Below are positions 43,270-52,126 of a stretch of 64,000 nucleotides of DNA, one piece after another. The stretch is from Pontibacter mucosus. GTDB lineage: Bacteria > Bacteroidota > Bacteroidia > Cytophagales > Hymenobacteraceae. How positions within the stretch are numbered: the stretch's first letter is position 1; each line of letters begins with the position of its first letter. Under the pieces are notes generated by a model. The model ran no database searches. It was not told the DNA's origin and worked only from the letters and a program-made list of their open reading frames with translations. Both the position numbers and the translations under genes were made by a program. The stretch is from the NCBI RefSeq assembly GCF_003054055.1, contig NZ_QBKI01000002.1, forward strand, positions 1-64,000, in the 5' to 3' direction.

Positions 43270-43395
43270 GCTGATCGCTTTATCGGTCCCATTAAATTAG
43301 GGAAGTGCCAGATGTAAAACTACAGCTGGGGAGAAAGGTTTGCGGGAGGTAGGGTAGTGACGGGTTGAGCAGCAAGCATTCTTCGGCAATGGTAG

Positions 43396-45045
43396 CTACG
43401 CATTGCCATTCACAAACTCGATTGCCTTTTCAAGTACCTCGTCTTTCCCGTCAATGATCCCCTGAACTGTTGGTTTGACTTCAATATCGATTTTAACACC
43501 TTTTCTTTGAATTGGAGACATATCCGGGTAAAAAATACCGGAACTTGTAAAGTAGGAGGTATAGCCACCCACAAACTCTTGTGGTATCATCAAGCCTCCT
43601 GCACCTGCAGTTTGACTGCCTACCGTCGTTACATTATAACCATTCTGGATCCAAACGGCAGTATACTCAGCCCGGCTTTGGGTATACTCATCGACAAGTA
43701 GTACCACTTTCCCTTTATACTTTGATTCAGTTTTGGGAATTTTTTCCTGATCAGATAAAATATATTTCCCAGGATACTTGAAGTCAGGCTTTATTTGTCT
43801 AACCACTACCTCGTTTTTGGCTCCCAAAAAGTTCTTGAAATGATAGCCATAAAATGCATTGGGATAGTTTCTCAAATCAATAATAATGGCTTGGGTGCCT
43901 GCTAAACTGTTGAACGCGTTGGTTAATGCTTTTCCATCTATGGTCCCCAGGTTTAGGTACCCAATGTTACCTGCCATGATCTCCCAGGTCCTTTTGTTAG
44001 GGCTATGGTTAAATTGGTCAAAAGGGTACCTGGCAAGCTTTCGGACTTTTGTTTCACCGCCTCTGGTGATTTCGACTGTAACGCTGTCAGAAGAACCGTT
44101 CAGGATTTTGTTAAAAGCGTATTTTAATTTGGTGTTATAATTTGCTCCATAAATATACTTCAGGTTTTGTTTTAGCACCTCTGCTACGTCAATCCCTTCC
44201 ACTTTACTTATCACATCCCCGGTCTTTATATCACTTAGCCTCGCCAGGGAATCGTCATAAATACGCGTTATCACGACTTCATCATCGATTATTCTGAAAG
44301 CAGCTGGAATCTGTTTTACACCGAAATGTTCCTGTATTGGTTTACTTGTGAAGTAGCCATGACTGTCATCTATTTTCACTACGAGCTCCAGCATAGCCAA
44401 ATGATAAGCTGATTCTGAATCTGTAGAGGAAAATTTAGGCAGCATCTGGGAGAGCACAATATCCCATTCCGTGTCTAGCTGATACTTGTGGGGATAGAAA
44501 TACGCAATCGTGTTCCAGTACCTGAATAAAGACAAGAGGCGCAAAGGCCTGTTTGTCCAATCGAAGTTGTCATAAGATTTTTCATTCGTAAGAACGAGTC
44601 CTGAATTTCGCCCACTGGTAGCTACATAGAAAGGTTTTCCCTGAAACCTGCTTTGTTCGATATACTTAAGTTTCTCAGTGAGCTCTTTGGTAAATACTTC
44701 ATTATTCTCGAACCAGGTCAAGTCAAAGTTTTTATCGAAATGCGCTGTTTCAGAACTAGTCTGACATTTTTTGCATGGTTTAATAGCGCCTAATGACTCT
44801 ATCCATCTCAGGTAGATGCCAGATAGTTCTTCTTTGGTACCAGCCTTTTCTACAGAAGGCAAGATGGTCAGTAACTGATCATCCCAGTCAAGCTTTCCGC
44901 TAGCAACATTGGGATGATAGTATTTTAAAAAGCCCCAGACTTTGGCGGTTGCTGCTAGTTTTTCTGTTTCAAATAAGCTGTTCTGAGCAGATGCTGTATT
45001 GAAACAGATAATCAGGCTTAGAAAAAGGAGGATGGTGTGCTTCAT
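43396..45045 (-). CDS. S41-family tail-specific peptidase
   Basis: A 549-residue exported protease with a signal peptide (about 1-20, ending TASAQ). A PDZ-like region (about 240-300, DIKTGDVISKVEGIDV) and the S41 catalytic domain follow. The nucleophile is the Ser of TQSRAEYTAVWIQ; GSQTAGAGGLMIPQE is the conserved stretch after it. It probably cleaves unstructured C-termini in the periplasm. The gene and its upstream neighbour are visibly richer in A/T than the flanking genes. Confidence 0.87.
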   Translation of the reverse strand: MKHTILLFLSLIICFNTASAQNSLFETEKLAATAKVWGFLKYYHPNVASGKLDWDDQLLTILPSVEKAGTKEELSGIYLRWIESLGAIKPCKKCQTSSETAHFDKNFDLTWFENNEVFTKELTEKLKYIEQSRFQGKPFYVATSGRNSGLVLTNEKSYDNFDWTNRPLRLLSLFRYWNTIAYFYPHKYQLDTEWDIVLSQMLPKFSSTDSESAYHLAMLELVVKIDDSHGYFTSKPIQEHFGVKQIPAAFRIIDDEVVITRIYDDSLARLSDIKTGDVISKVEGIDVAEVLKQNLKYIYGANYNTKLKYAFNKILNGSSDSVTVEITRGGETKVRKLARYPFDQFNHSPNKRTWEIMAGNIGYLNLGTIDGKALTNAFNSLAGTQAIIIDLRNYPNAFYGYHFKNFLGAKNEVVVRQIKPDFKYPGKYILSDQEKIPKTESKYKGKVVLLVDEYTQSRAEYTAVWIQNGYNVTTVGSQTAGAGGLMIPQEFVGGYTSYFTSSGIFYPDMSPIQRKGVKIDIEVKPTVQGIIDGKDEVLEKAIEFVNGNA

Positions 45046-45115
45046 CTTTGCTTTGGTGATGACAGGGGTATTTATAATAAGTCAAGGCTTCTGCCTGAAC
45101 TTGGTAGCACAAATG

Positions 45116-45655
45116 TTATCTCCAATGTTTTATCAGCTCGTCCAGACCCTGAGAAATACCTTCGTAGTATTGGCCTTCTTTAAACTTAGGAACCATAAAC
45201 CGGTCAATTATACTTTTGCATACTTCATCAGGAAGTGCTTTTTTAGTTCCGATTCCGGTGGAAATGCGTACGTTCTTCAGGGTTTTACTCAAAACTATAG
45301 TTAATCCATTGTTCTTCTCTTTTTTACCTACTCCCCACTCATTGGACATTTCAACTGCATACTGGTCAAAATCAGAGTAAGGCTCAGTAGAGCTAATCGT
45401 AACTACCACTATTTCATTAGTCGTTTTTTGCTGATAAAGAGTAATTAGCTTAGTCAACTTCTTCTCTTGCTCTGGGGTCAGTATATTCTCGAAGTCGTTC
45501 ACATACCCGATTGGTTTAGGGAAACCAATCTCTATCAATTCAGAAGAGACAAGTCCGAGATTCTGTTTTTCAAATTCTGCTTCCTGTGCTGAGCAACTAT
45601 AAGTGGCAAGACTTAGCATCAGCCCCAGCAGTATTAAAACTCTTCTGTTTTTCAT
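45116..45655 (-). CDS. TPM-domain lipoprotein
   Basis: A 179-residue protein with a lipoprotein signal (LSLATYSC) and a TPM domain (about 45-165): GYVNDFENILTPEQEKKLTKLI, NEIVVVTISS, WGVGKKEKNNGLTIVLSK and the ending IIDRFMVPKFKEGQYYEGI. The fold is known from plant TLP18.3/Psb32 and bacterial YgcG-like proteins; acid phosphatase or structural roles are suggested in the literature. ATG 45655 is preferred to 45664. It is AT-rich, like the S41 gene 70 bases downstream. Confidence 0.85.
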   Translation of the reverse strand: MKNRRVLILLGLMLSLATYSCSAQEAEFEKQNLGLVSSELIEIGFPKPIGYVNDFENILTPEQEKKLTKLITLYQQKTTNEIVVVTISSTEPYSDFDQYAVEMSNEWGVGKKEKNNGLTIVLSKTLKNVRISTGIGTKKALPDEVCKSIIDRFMVPKFKEGQYYEGISQGLDELIKHWR

Positions 45656-45760
45656 AAATAGCATAGTCTACAACTAGTGAATAACTAAAGACTATTTTTT
45701 ATCTGCAAAGTATTTAAGGTAACAGAACCCCTTCGCTGGCTCAATATAAAACCACTTACA

Positions 45761-45802
45761 AAGTATAGCCCAGCTACTCACAATCTTAGCCGGGCTATAC
45801 TT
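45761..45802 (-). terminator. Terminator of TonB receptor gene
   Basis: Perfect 11-bp inverted repeat AAGTATAGCCC (45761-45771) and GGGCTATACTT (45792-45802) just past the receptor stop. Both arms consist of the AGTATA motif plus GCCC. Confidence 0.65.
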
Positions 45803-45816
45803 TATACTTTCATAAA

Positions 45817-48270
45817 TTAATTACCGCCTCCGCCAGAAGTGCTCTCGCCGCTTTTCAGGTCGTCGTTGCGGATGCCGCGCTTGGTGCGTTTGATGTCTTC
45901 TTTAAGCTTACCGAACCTGTAGTTAAAGCCGATGCTGGCCCGGCGGCGCACATAGCTATATTCGCTGCGCTGCTCAAAGTTCAGACCGCTCACGTCGCTG
46001 TAGCCGGTAAAGAACTTGCTGAAGGGGTTTTGCACCGAGAGGCTGATGCTGGCCTTTTCGTCTTTGAGGAAGCTTTTGCTAACCGAGAAGCCGTTCCAGA
46101 ACTGCCCGGCCGACTTGCCCTGCAGCATCACGCGCGGGGCGTAGTAGCCCAGGTTCACACCAGCCCGCCAGTTCTTCTCGAACCTATAGTTTACATAACT
46201 GTAGACGTTCCCGCTGATACCGCTGTTCTCCAGGTCCACGCCGCCTATGTTTCCGCTGAGTTGGCTGTAAGACATAGAGCCATTCAAATTCATGCTGAGC
46301 TTCTTGAAGAACGTGGCGTTGCTGTTGATGGAGAGGGTGGTCGTGTTGTTCCTGCCAATGTTACCGTAGGTGGTGCTGCTCACAGAGTCTGCGGGGTTAA
46401 AGGTGGTATAGCCCTGGATGGCGTTGTTGGTAAACGTATGGGTCAGGGTGCTGTTCAGCGACTTTCCGTTTTTGAACATGCTGTGGCCCAGGCTGAAAAC
46501 GTGGCTGGTGGCCGCCTTCAGCCTCGGGTTACCGAAGGAGATGGCTTTCTCGTTCTGTCTGTTCACGTATGGGTTCAGGTACCACAGGCTGGGCCGCTCG
46601 ATGCGCTGGGTATAGGACAACTTCAGGGAGGCCATGTTCTTAAGCGTGCGCGTCAGCGTCGTGCTTGGAATCAGGTTCAGGTAGTCCCGGTCGGCCACTG
46701 AGCCCGATGACTTGAAGTTGGCATCCACCACGGTTTGCTCCAGGCGCGCGCCGGCCCGTATGCCCCATTTCTTGTAGCGCAGGCTGGCCGAAGTATAAGC
46801 GGCGTAAATATTCTGGCTGTAGTCAAACTCGTTCGTCAGGCTTGGCACCTCTACATAGGTGTTTGTTTCGGGATTATAGTTGCGGTAAAAGTAGTCGCTG
46901 CCATTATCACGAAGGATGGTTTTGGCGCCCACCTCTAGTGTATGCTTTTTAAACGGATGCACATAATCTATCTGAGCTGTCTGCTCTACGGACTTGCCCT
47001 CGTTCTGCGTGCGCGTGCCGGCAGGGCCCCTGTAGTTCAGGGTGGGCACAAACTCCAGGTCAGTGTCGTCAGTGTTAAAGTTGTCGCCGATTTTGTAAGA
47101 AAGGGTGAGCAGCTGTTCTTTGTTGCGCTTAAAGGTATGCTGATAGTCCAGGCCCACTTCGTAATTGCCCCAGGAGCCGTCGCCGTAGTTGTTGCGCTCG
47201 AAGGCCTGCGTGCGGTTGCCCTCCCTGCCAAAATCCTCCACGGTCTGCAGGTACACCGACTCAAAGTTGCTCTTGCTTACGCCAAACTTGGCCGTAAGCA
47301 GGTTTAGCGTGTCTATCTCGTAGCTCAACTCGCTGTTGAAGTAGTTGTACTGGCTTTTGTTATTGCCCTGGCCCTCTTGCCGCAAGGTGGTGCCCAAACT
47401 TTTTTCGCGTCGCTCAAAAGAGGAATAGGAGTCCGGGCTGGTGAACTTATTGCTGCCGCCGTAGGCCGAAATACCCAGCTTGCCTACTTTCGCCCGGATG
47501 TTGGCGGAGCCAAAGCGGCTGTCCGGGGTGGCCTGCGAGAGGTAAACGCTGCCGTTGTAGCCGTTCTGCGGCTTATCGTGCGTGATGACGTTGATGATAC
47601 CGCCAATCCCCTCAGCGTCATACTTGGCGGGTGGGTCGGTGATAACCTCGATGCGTTTGATGGTGTTGGCCGGCATGCTGCGGAACACATCTTTGGGGTT
47701 GCGGGCAAAGAGGGTGGAGTTTCTGCCGTTTACCAACACCCTGAAATTGCTGCTGCCGTTGAGTTGTATGTTCTCTTCGGCGTCGAGGCTGAGCATGGGC
47801 ACCTTGCGGAGCATCTCCAGGGCCGTGGTGGTCTTGCTCTCCGGGTCGAACTCCACGTTGTAGCCGATTTTGTCGATGTCCTGGGTCACGAGCAGTTTCT
47901 CGGCGGTAACCTGCACCTCCTGCAACTGCTTGGCCGAGGCGGCGATACGCAGCTTGCCCAGGTCAGCGGGTTTATCTGCTTCCAGTGCGGGTACCTGCAT
48001 GGAAAAGGGCTTGTAGCCTACATAGGTAAGTATAAGTTTGTAAGGCGCCAGGGGCAGGCCGGTAACTTCAAAGCTGCCGTTGGCCTGTGTAAAGGTTGTT
48101 TTCAGAGCTTCTTCCTTGTCAGGAGGGCTCACCACGACGGTCACATAGCTGAGGGGAGCCTGGGTGGCCGAGTCTACCACCACCCCTTTAAGGGTACCGG
48201 TAGCCGGGCTCTGCGCCCAGGAAAAAGAGCAGATCAGGAGGCACAAGGCCAGCAGGAGAGTTTGTTTCAT
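45817..48270 (-). CDS. TonB-dependent receptor, outer-membrane beta-barrel type
   Basis: An 817-residue receptor: signal peptide (MKQTLLLALCLLICSFSWAQ), carboxypeptidase-regulatory-like domain (LKGVVVDSATQAPLSYVTVVV), and plug (LEMLRKVPMLSLDAEENIQLNGSSNFRVLVNG, ITDPPAKYDAEGIGGIINV). A barrel of the 'OMP_b-brl' type follows, with a Gly/Asn-rich end. There is no STN domain and no SusD partner. Such receptors often take up peptides, metals or siderophores; the ligand is unknown. It is a single gene with its own terminator. Confidence 0.88.
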   Translation of the reverse strand: MKQTLLLALCLLICSFSWAQSPATGTLKGVVVDSATQAPLSYVTVVVSPPDKEEALKTTFTQANGSFEVTGLPLAPYKLILTYVGYKPFSMQVPALEADKPADLGKLRIAASAKQLQEVQVTAEKLLVTQDIDKIGYNVEFDPESKTTTALEMLRKVPMLSLDAEENIQLNGSSNFRVLVNGRNSTLFARNPKDVFRSMPANTIKRIEVITDPPAKYDAEGIGGIINVITHDKPQNGYNGSVYLSQATPDSRFGSANIRAKVGKLGISAYGGSNKFTSPDSYSSFERREKSLGTTLRQEGQGNNKSQYNYFNSELSYEIDTLNLLTAKFGVSKSNFESVYLQTVEDFGREGNRTQAFERNNYGDGSWGNYEVGLDYQHTFKRNKEQLLTLSYKIGDNFNTDDTDLEFVPTLNYRGPAGTRTQNEGKSVEQTAQIDYVHPFKKHTLEVGAKTILRDNGSDYFYRNYNPETNTYVEVPSLTNEFDYSQNIYAAYTSASLRYKKWGIRAGARLEQTVVDANFKSSGSVADRDYLNLIPSTTLTRTLKNMASLKLSYTQRIERPSLWYLNPYVNRQNEKAISFGNPRLKAATSHVFSLGHSMFKNGKSLNSTLTHTFTNNAIQGYTTFNPADSVSSTTYGNIGRNNTTTLSINSNATFFKKLSMNLNGSMSYSQLSGNIGGVDLENSGISGNVYSYVNYRFEKNWRAGVNLGYYAPRVMLQGKSAGQFWNGFSVSKSFLKDEKASISLSVQNPFSKFFTGYSDVSGLNFEQRSEYSYVRRRASIGFNYRFGKLKEDIKRTKRGIRNDDLKSGESTSGGGGN

Positions 48271-48595
48271 GTATCATATAGTTTAAAGTGAGCGTGCTGT
48301 AATCCACCAAGTATAAGCCGGCCTATACTTATACTTTCAGGAACACTCACATTAACCTCCTACAAACGACTAGCTGCTATGCCTGCTTCTGCCCTAAAAG
48401 TTGTGTTTGGTAATATAACGATAATCAGAGGAATATAATATATGATTCAGAAAATATTGATAAGATAAATTATATAACAACAGGTATAAGTGCAGTGGGT
48501 GTGTCTTGCTGTTGCTCAGAAGTATAAGCCAGAAATAAAAAAAGCCACCCCAGCATTTTGCTGAAGCGGCTTTCTCAAAAAGGTATACTTTATAC
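48271..48595. other. Spacer upstream of TonB receptor, with pncA terminator
   Basis: 325 bases. At 48309-48330 lies the palindrome AAGTATAAGCCGGCCTATACTT-type element. 48395-48500 is AT-rich and should hold the receptor promoter (minus strand). 48538-48580 holds the pncA terminator. Confidence 0.5.
48540..48582 (-). terminator. Terminator of pncA
   Basis: On the minus strand AAAGCC..CAGCA pairs with TGCTG..GGCTTT and is followed by seven T residues. Confidence 0.8.
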
Positions 48596-49204
48596 TTATT
48601 GAATTTGGTGGCTCTGGATGATTTGAGCGCCATGGTGTAGCAAATCTGCCTTAGCTTTCTCATATCCCTCCGGGCTGATAGCGCGCACCGCGTCCTCCAG
48701 GTAGTATACTTTAAAGCCTTCCTGCAGCGCATCCTTCGCCGAGAAATACACGCAGTAGTCAGCAGCCAGGCCGGTCAGGTGGATTTCGGTGATACCTTTG
48801 CCGCGCAGGTAATCTGCCAAGCCGGTGCTCTTCAGGCGGCCGTTATCATAGAAGCCACTGTAACTGTCGATGGCAGGGTCGGTGCCTTTGCGGAAAATGG
48901 CTTCGATGCGGTGATGCTCCAGTTCTGTCGAGAACTCGGCGCCTGCCGTGCCCTGCACGCAATGGTCCGGCCACAGCACCTGTTCCAGCCCATTCAGCTC
49001 TATCACGTCAAAAAGGTTCTGCCCGCTGTGCTGCGAGGCAAAGCTCTTGTGGTCGGCCGGATGCCAGTCCTGGGTAGCCACTACCAAATCATAGTTTTCC
49101 TGGATGCTGTTTACCAGGGGTATAATGGAATCTCCTTCCGGCACGGCCAAGGCGCCGCCCGGAAGAAAATCATTCTGTATATCAATTAAAAGTAAAGCGC
49201 GCAT
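48596..49204 (-). CDS. pncA: Nicotinamidase
   Basis: A 202-residue isochorismatase-fold amidase converting nicotinamide to nicotinate in NAD salvage. The catalytic triad is visible: Asp in LIDIQNDFLPGGAL, Lys in FRKGTDP and Cys in GLAADYCVYFSAKDAL. The metal site is TQDWHPADHKSF. The frame is open upstream to 49255, but MRALLLIDIQNDF at 49204 is the family start. It lies 7 bases past the helicase stop, so the two may share a transcript. Confidence 0.95.
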   Translation of the reverse strand: MRALLLIDIQNDFLPGGALAVPEGDSIIPLVNSIQENYDLVVATQDWHPADHKSFASQHSGQNLFDVIELNGLEQVLWPDHCVQGTAGAEFSTELEHHRIEAIFRKGTDPAIDSYSGFYDNGRLKSTGLADYLRGKGITEIHLTGLAADYCVYFSAKDALQEGFKVYYLEDAVRAISPEGYEKAKADLLHHGAQIIQSHQIQ

Positions 49205-49211
49205 ACCTAGC

Positions 49212-50690
49212 TTATACTTGTGTGTTGGCAGGGGCGCTGCTGGCCGTGCTGCCACCCTTGTTCTTATTGCGGTTACGGTTCCTGTTTCGGTTCCTCTTCT
49301 TGCCCTGGTTTTCGCCGCCCGGCTGTCCGGCTAATTTCACCGGTCTGTCGCTGCCCTCCGCTTTCGGTTGGGCGCCTTCCGGGCGCGGTGCTCCTGGCTT
49401 CGAACCTCTGTGGTGCTTGCTGCGGTGAGTATTAGCCTTGCTTCCTGAGCCGGGCTTGTTGCCGCCGCGGTGCCGTGAGCTTCCGCCGTCTCTGCGTGTA
49501 GGGTCGTAGGCAGGGCCGGGACCGAAATCGTCCGGAAGGGGCAGTTTTGGCAGCTCGCGCTCGATAAGGCGCTCCACCTTCTGCACCCGGAACATGTCCT
49601 TCTCATTCACAAACGTGATGGCCATGCCCGTGGAGGCGGCACGGGCGGTGCGGCCCACGCGGTGCACGTAGTCCTCGGCGTCCTGCGGCATGTCAAAGTT
49701 CACCACGTGGCTCAGGCTGTCGATGTCGATGCCTCTGGAGAGGATGTCGGTGGCCACCACGATCTGGTATTGCTTGTTCTTGAAGCCCTGTAGTGCCTTC
49801 TCGCGCTCCTCCTGGGTCATGTCCGAGGAGATGCCCTCGGCCGTGAAGTTCATCTTCTTCAGCGAGCGCACAATGGGGTTCACGTTCGACTTGCGGGACG
49901 TGAAGATGATCATGCTGTGCACGTCCAGCTCGCGCAGCAGGTGCTCCAGCAGTGGCAGTTTCTGGTTGTCGTAAGTCAGGTAGAGACGCTGGTCGATGCC
50001 TTCGGCCGGCTTGGAGATGGCCAGGTTCACCTCAGCGGGCTGCTGCAGAATCTGCTGGGCCAGCTCCCGGATTTTGCGCGGCATGGTGGCCGAGAAAAGG
50101 AGCGTCTGGCGCTGCTTGGGCAACTGGCTGATTATTTTGATCAGGTCGTCCATAAAGCCCATGTCCAGCATCTTGTCGGCCTCGTCCAGCACCAGGTGGT
50201 TGAGTTGGTCCAGCTTTACGTAGCCCATGGCCATGTGCGAGAGCAGTCGGCCGGGCGTGGCAATGATGATGTCGGCGCCGGTGGTCAGGGCGCGTTTCTG
50301 CTGCTCCCAGTCATCGCCTTTGTTGCCGCCGTAAATGGCAATGGAGCTCACGGAGGCAAAGTAGCCAAAGCCTTCTACCTGCTCATCAATCTGCTTGGCC
50401 AGCTCGCGGGTAGGCACCAGTATAAGGGTGCTGGTGTGCTCATAGCTTTGGTGGGAGATACGGTCGATGAGGGGCAGTAGGTATGCTGCGGTTTTGCCCG
50501 TGCCGGTCTGGGCGCAGGCAATCAGGTCTTTTTGCTCAAGGATCAGCGGGATAGCCTGCTGCTGTACGGGGGTGGGGTTGTTGTACCCCATAGAGTCGAT
50601 GCCCGTCAGCACATCCTCGTGTAGGTTAAAAGAATGGAAGTCCAATGTGTTTAATATTTGGTTTAGTACATGGCGGCCATCTTTTTCCAT
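49212..50690 (-). CDS. DEAD-box RNA helicase with basic tail
   Basis: A 492-residue RhlE-like helicase. Motifs in order: the Q-motif region (FHSFNLHEDVLTGIDSMGYNNPTPVQQQAI), AQTGTGKT, PTRELAKQI, TPGRLL, DEAD, SAT, and in the second domain RGIDIDSL and HRVGRTARA. The last 100 residues are disordered and basic, with an RNRNRNRNRNKNK run, typical of RNA-binding tails. It probably remodels mRNA or rRNA. The start is uncertain: ATG 50690 is used, but an in-frame TTG just before DFHSFNL would also fit the family. Confidence 0.92.
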   Translation of the reverse strand: MEKDGRHVLNQILNTLDFHSFNLHEDVLTGIDSMGYNNPTPVQQQAIPLILEQKDLIACAQTGTGKTAAYLLPLIDRISHQSYEHTSTLILVPTRELAKQIDEQVEGFGYFASVSSIAIYGGNKGDDWEQQKRALTTGADIIIATPGRLLSHMAMGYVKLDQLNHLVLDEADKMLDMGFMDDLIKIISQLPKQRQTLLFSATMPRKIRELAQQILQQPAEVNLAISKPAEGIDQRLYLTYDNQKLPLLEHLLRELDVHSMIIFTSRKSNVNPIVRSLKKMNFTAEGISSDMTQEEREKALQGFKNKQYQIVVATDILSRGIDIDSLSHVVNFDMPQDAEDYVHRVGRTARAASTGMAITFVNEKDMFRVQKVERLIERELPKLPLPDDFGPGPAYDPTRRDGGSSRHRGGNKPGSGSKANTHRSKHHRGSKPGAPRPEGAQPKAEGSDRPVKLAGQPGGENQGKKRNRNRNRNRNKNKGGSTASSAPANTQV

Positions 50691-51050
50691 CAGCCGCTTT
50701 TTCTCAGTAAAGATAGTATAAATCTCCCGACTAAAAATATATGCATTTTATCGAATATTTTTTTGGATAATGTTGTGAGATAAAAAGACTTGTATTATGT
50801 TTGTATAAAATTGCATGAAGGGTGTGGAGTGATTATAGGTATAAGTTGCAATAGTGCAATTTAGCTGGTGGAGAAATTGTGCCGAAAAATGGTGCAAGAG
50901 CTAATAATAGCAAATTTATATATTTTAATATTATGTTTTGTATAGATATAATTATAAAATATTGAAACATTGCCTCCGGGAAGGCGTAAACAACATCTAA
51001 GCAACCAAAAAACATAACATCACAAAAAATATATATTAACTCCAAAAGTC
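50691..51050. other. AT-rich spacer upstream of small gene
   Basis: 360 AT-rich bases holding the helicase promoter (minus strand) and probably a promoter for the small gene at 51051 (+). TATGTTTTG near 50933-50941 is close to the -7 consensus TAnnTTTG. A small hairpin GCCTCCGGGAAGGC (50971-50984) lies in the presumed leader. Confidence 0.4.
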
Positions 51051-51137
51051 ATGAAAAAAGCTATACAAGAGTCGCCAAATTTGTTTCTGCTGGTAGGCCT
51101 TAATATTATAAATGCGATCTTCATGCTGCTGGTTTAA
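51051..51137 (+). CDS. Small hydrophobic protein (28 residues)
   Basis: An ORF with the sequence MKKAIQESPNLFLLVGL then NIINAIFMLLV and stop: a charged, polar N-terminus and a single hydrophobic helix of about 18 residues. It is preceded by an A/T-rich stretch of the kind found before well-translated Bacteroidota genes, and followed 38 bases on by a strong terminator, so it looks like an independent small transcript. It is probably a single-span membrane miniprotein. A leader peptide is the alternative, but the downstream gene (yebC) is not a biosynthetic gene. Confidence 0.6.
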   Translation: MKKAIQESPNLFLLVGLNIINAIFMLLV

Positions 51138-51175
51138 CAGTGGCATCTGGGAATGATATAAAACTTTAGATGAAG

Positions 51176-51206
51176 GAGCGGCCCCCAAACAGGGCCGCTC
51201 TTTTTT
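51176..51206 (+). terminator. Terminator after small protein gene
   Basis: GAGCGGCCC (51176-51184) pairs with GGGCCGCTC (51192-51200), followed by six T residues. It separates the small gene from yebC. Confidence 0.9.
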
Positions 51207-51302
51207 ATGCCCTCCGGTTTAAATTTGCTTAATTTGTTCATGGACGGGGATTTTCAGCCCCGCATCAGCAGTCATTTAAAGTATTGAAAGAAGTATAGCA
51301 TT

Positions 51303-52058
51303 ATGGCAGGACATAACAAGTGGTCGCAGATAAAGCGAAAGAAAGGGGCCCTGGACGCTAAACGCTCAAAGATTTTTACCAAGCTCATCAAGGAAATTAC
51401 GGTAGCCGTGAAAGTGGGTGGCTCCGACCCGGATGGCAACCCGCGCCTGCGCCTGGCTATTCAATTAAGCAGGGCCGCCAACATGCCCAAGGATAACATA
51501 GAACGTGCCATCAAAAAAGGGGAGGGCAGCGACGCCGGCGATTACCATGAGGTGACTTATGAGGGCTACGGACCCAGCGGCGTGGCCGTTTTCGTGGAGT
51601 GCCTTACCGATAACATCAACCGTACAGTGCAAAACCTGCGCACCATGTTCAACAAGAGCGGCGGCAGCCTAGGCACCAGCGGCTCCGTGGAGTACCTGTT
51701 CGACCGCAAGGGCGTGTTTGTGGCCAAGCTAGACCCCGAGCAACCCGTAAATGAAGACGAGCTGCTGCTGGACCTGGCCGACGGCGGGGCCGAGGAGGTG
51801 GAGTTCGAGGAAGGTTACGTGACCATCTACAGCGCCATGGAAGATTTCGGGGCCATGCAGAAGAAGGCGGAGGAACTGCAGCTGGACCTGGAGAGCGCCG
51901 AGCTGCAGCGCCTGCCCCAGACCACTGTGAAAATAGAGGACCCGGAAGTGGTACGCAAAGTGCTCAAGCTCATAGACGCCCTCGAAGACGACGACGATGT
52001 GCAGAAAGTATACCATAACCTGGAGTTGAGCGAGGAAGTACTGGCAGAACTGGAGTAG
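51303..52058 (+). CDS. yebC: YebC/PmpR-family regulatory protein
   Basis: A 251-residue protein of normal family length. It starts MAGHNKWSQIKRKKGALDAKRSKIF and has the conserved GGSDPDGNPRLRLAIQLSRAANMPKDNIERAIKK stretch and EGYGPSGVAVFVECLTDN. The acidic C-terminal domain (about 130-245) is also typical. Recent work links YebC-type proteins to relief of ribosome stalling; older work treats them as DNA-binding regulators. A clear terminator follows. Confidence 0.93.
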   Translation: MAGHNKWSQIKRKKGALDAKRSKIFTKLIKEITVAVKVGGSDPDGNPRLRLAIQLSRAANMPKDNIERAIKKGEGSDAGDYHEVTYEGYGPSGVAVFVECLTDNINRTVQNLRTMFNKSGGSLGTSGSVEYLFDRKGVFVAKLDPEQPVNEDELLLDLADGGAEEVEFEEGYVTIYSAMEDFGAMQKKAEELQLDLESAELQRLPQTTVKIEDPEVVRKVLKLIDALEDDDDVQKVYHNLELSEEVLAELE

Positions 52059-52078
52059 CCCCAAGAAAGTATAAACAT

Positions 52079-52107
52079 AGCCGCAGCCATTGGTCTGCGG
52101 CTTTTTG
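52079..52107 (+). terminator. Terminator after yebC
   Basis: AGCCGCAG (52079-52086) pairs with CTGCGGCT (52095-52102), followed by T5. Confidence 0.85.
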
Positions 52108-52126
52108 TTTGAGGATTTCGCAACAC

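Noticed and set aside
51051..51206. Branched-chain amino-acid attenuator in front of yebC
   Set aside because: The small ORF is rich in Leu/Ile/Val, but as a membrane helix would be; yebC is not a biosynthetic gene and no antiterminator segment is evident.
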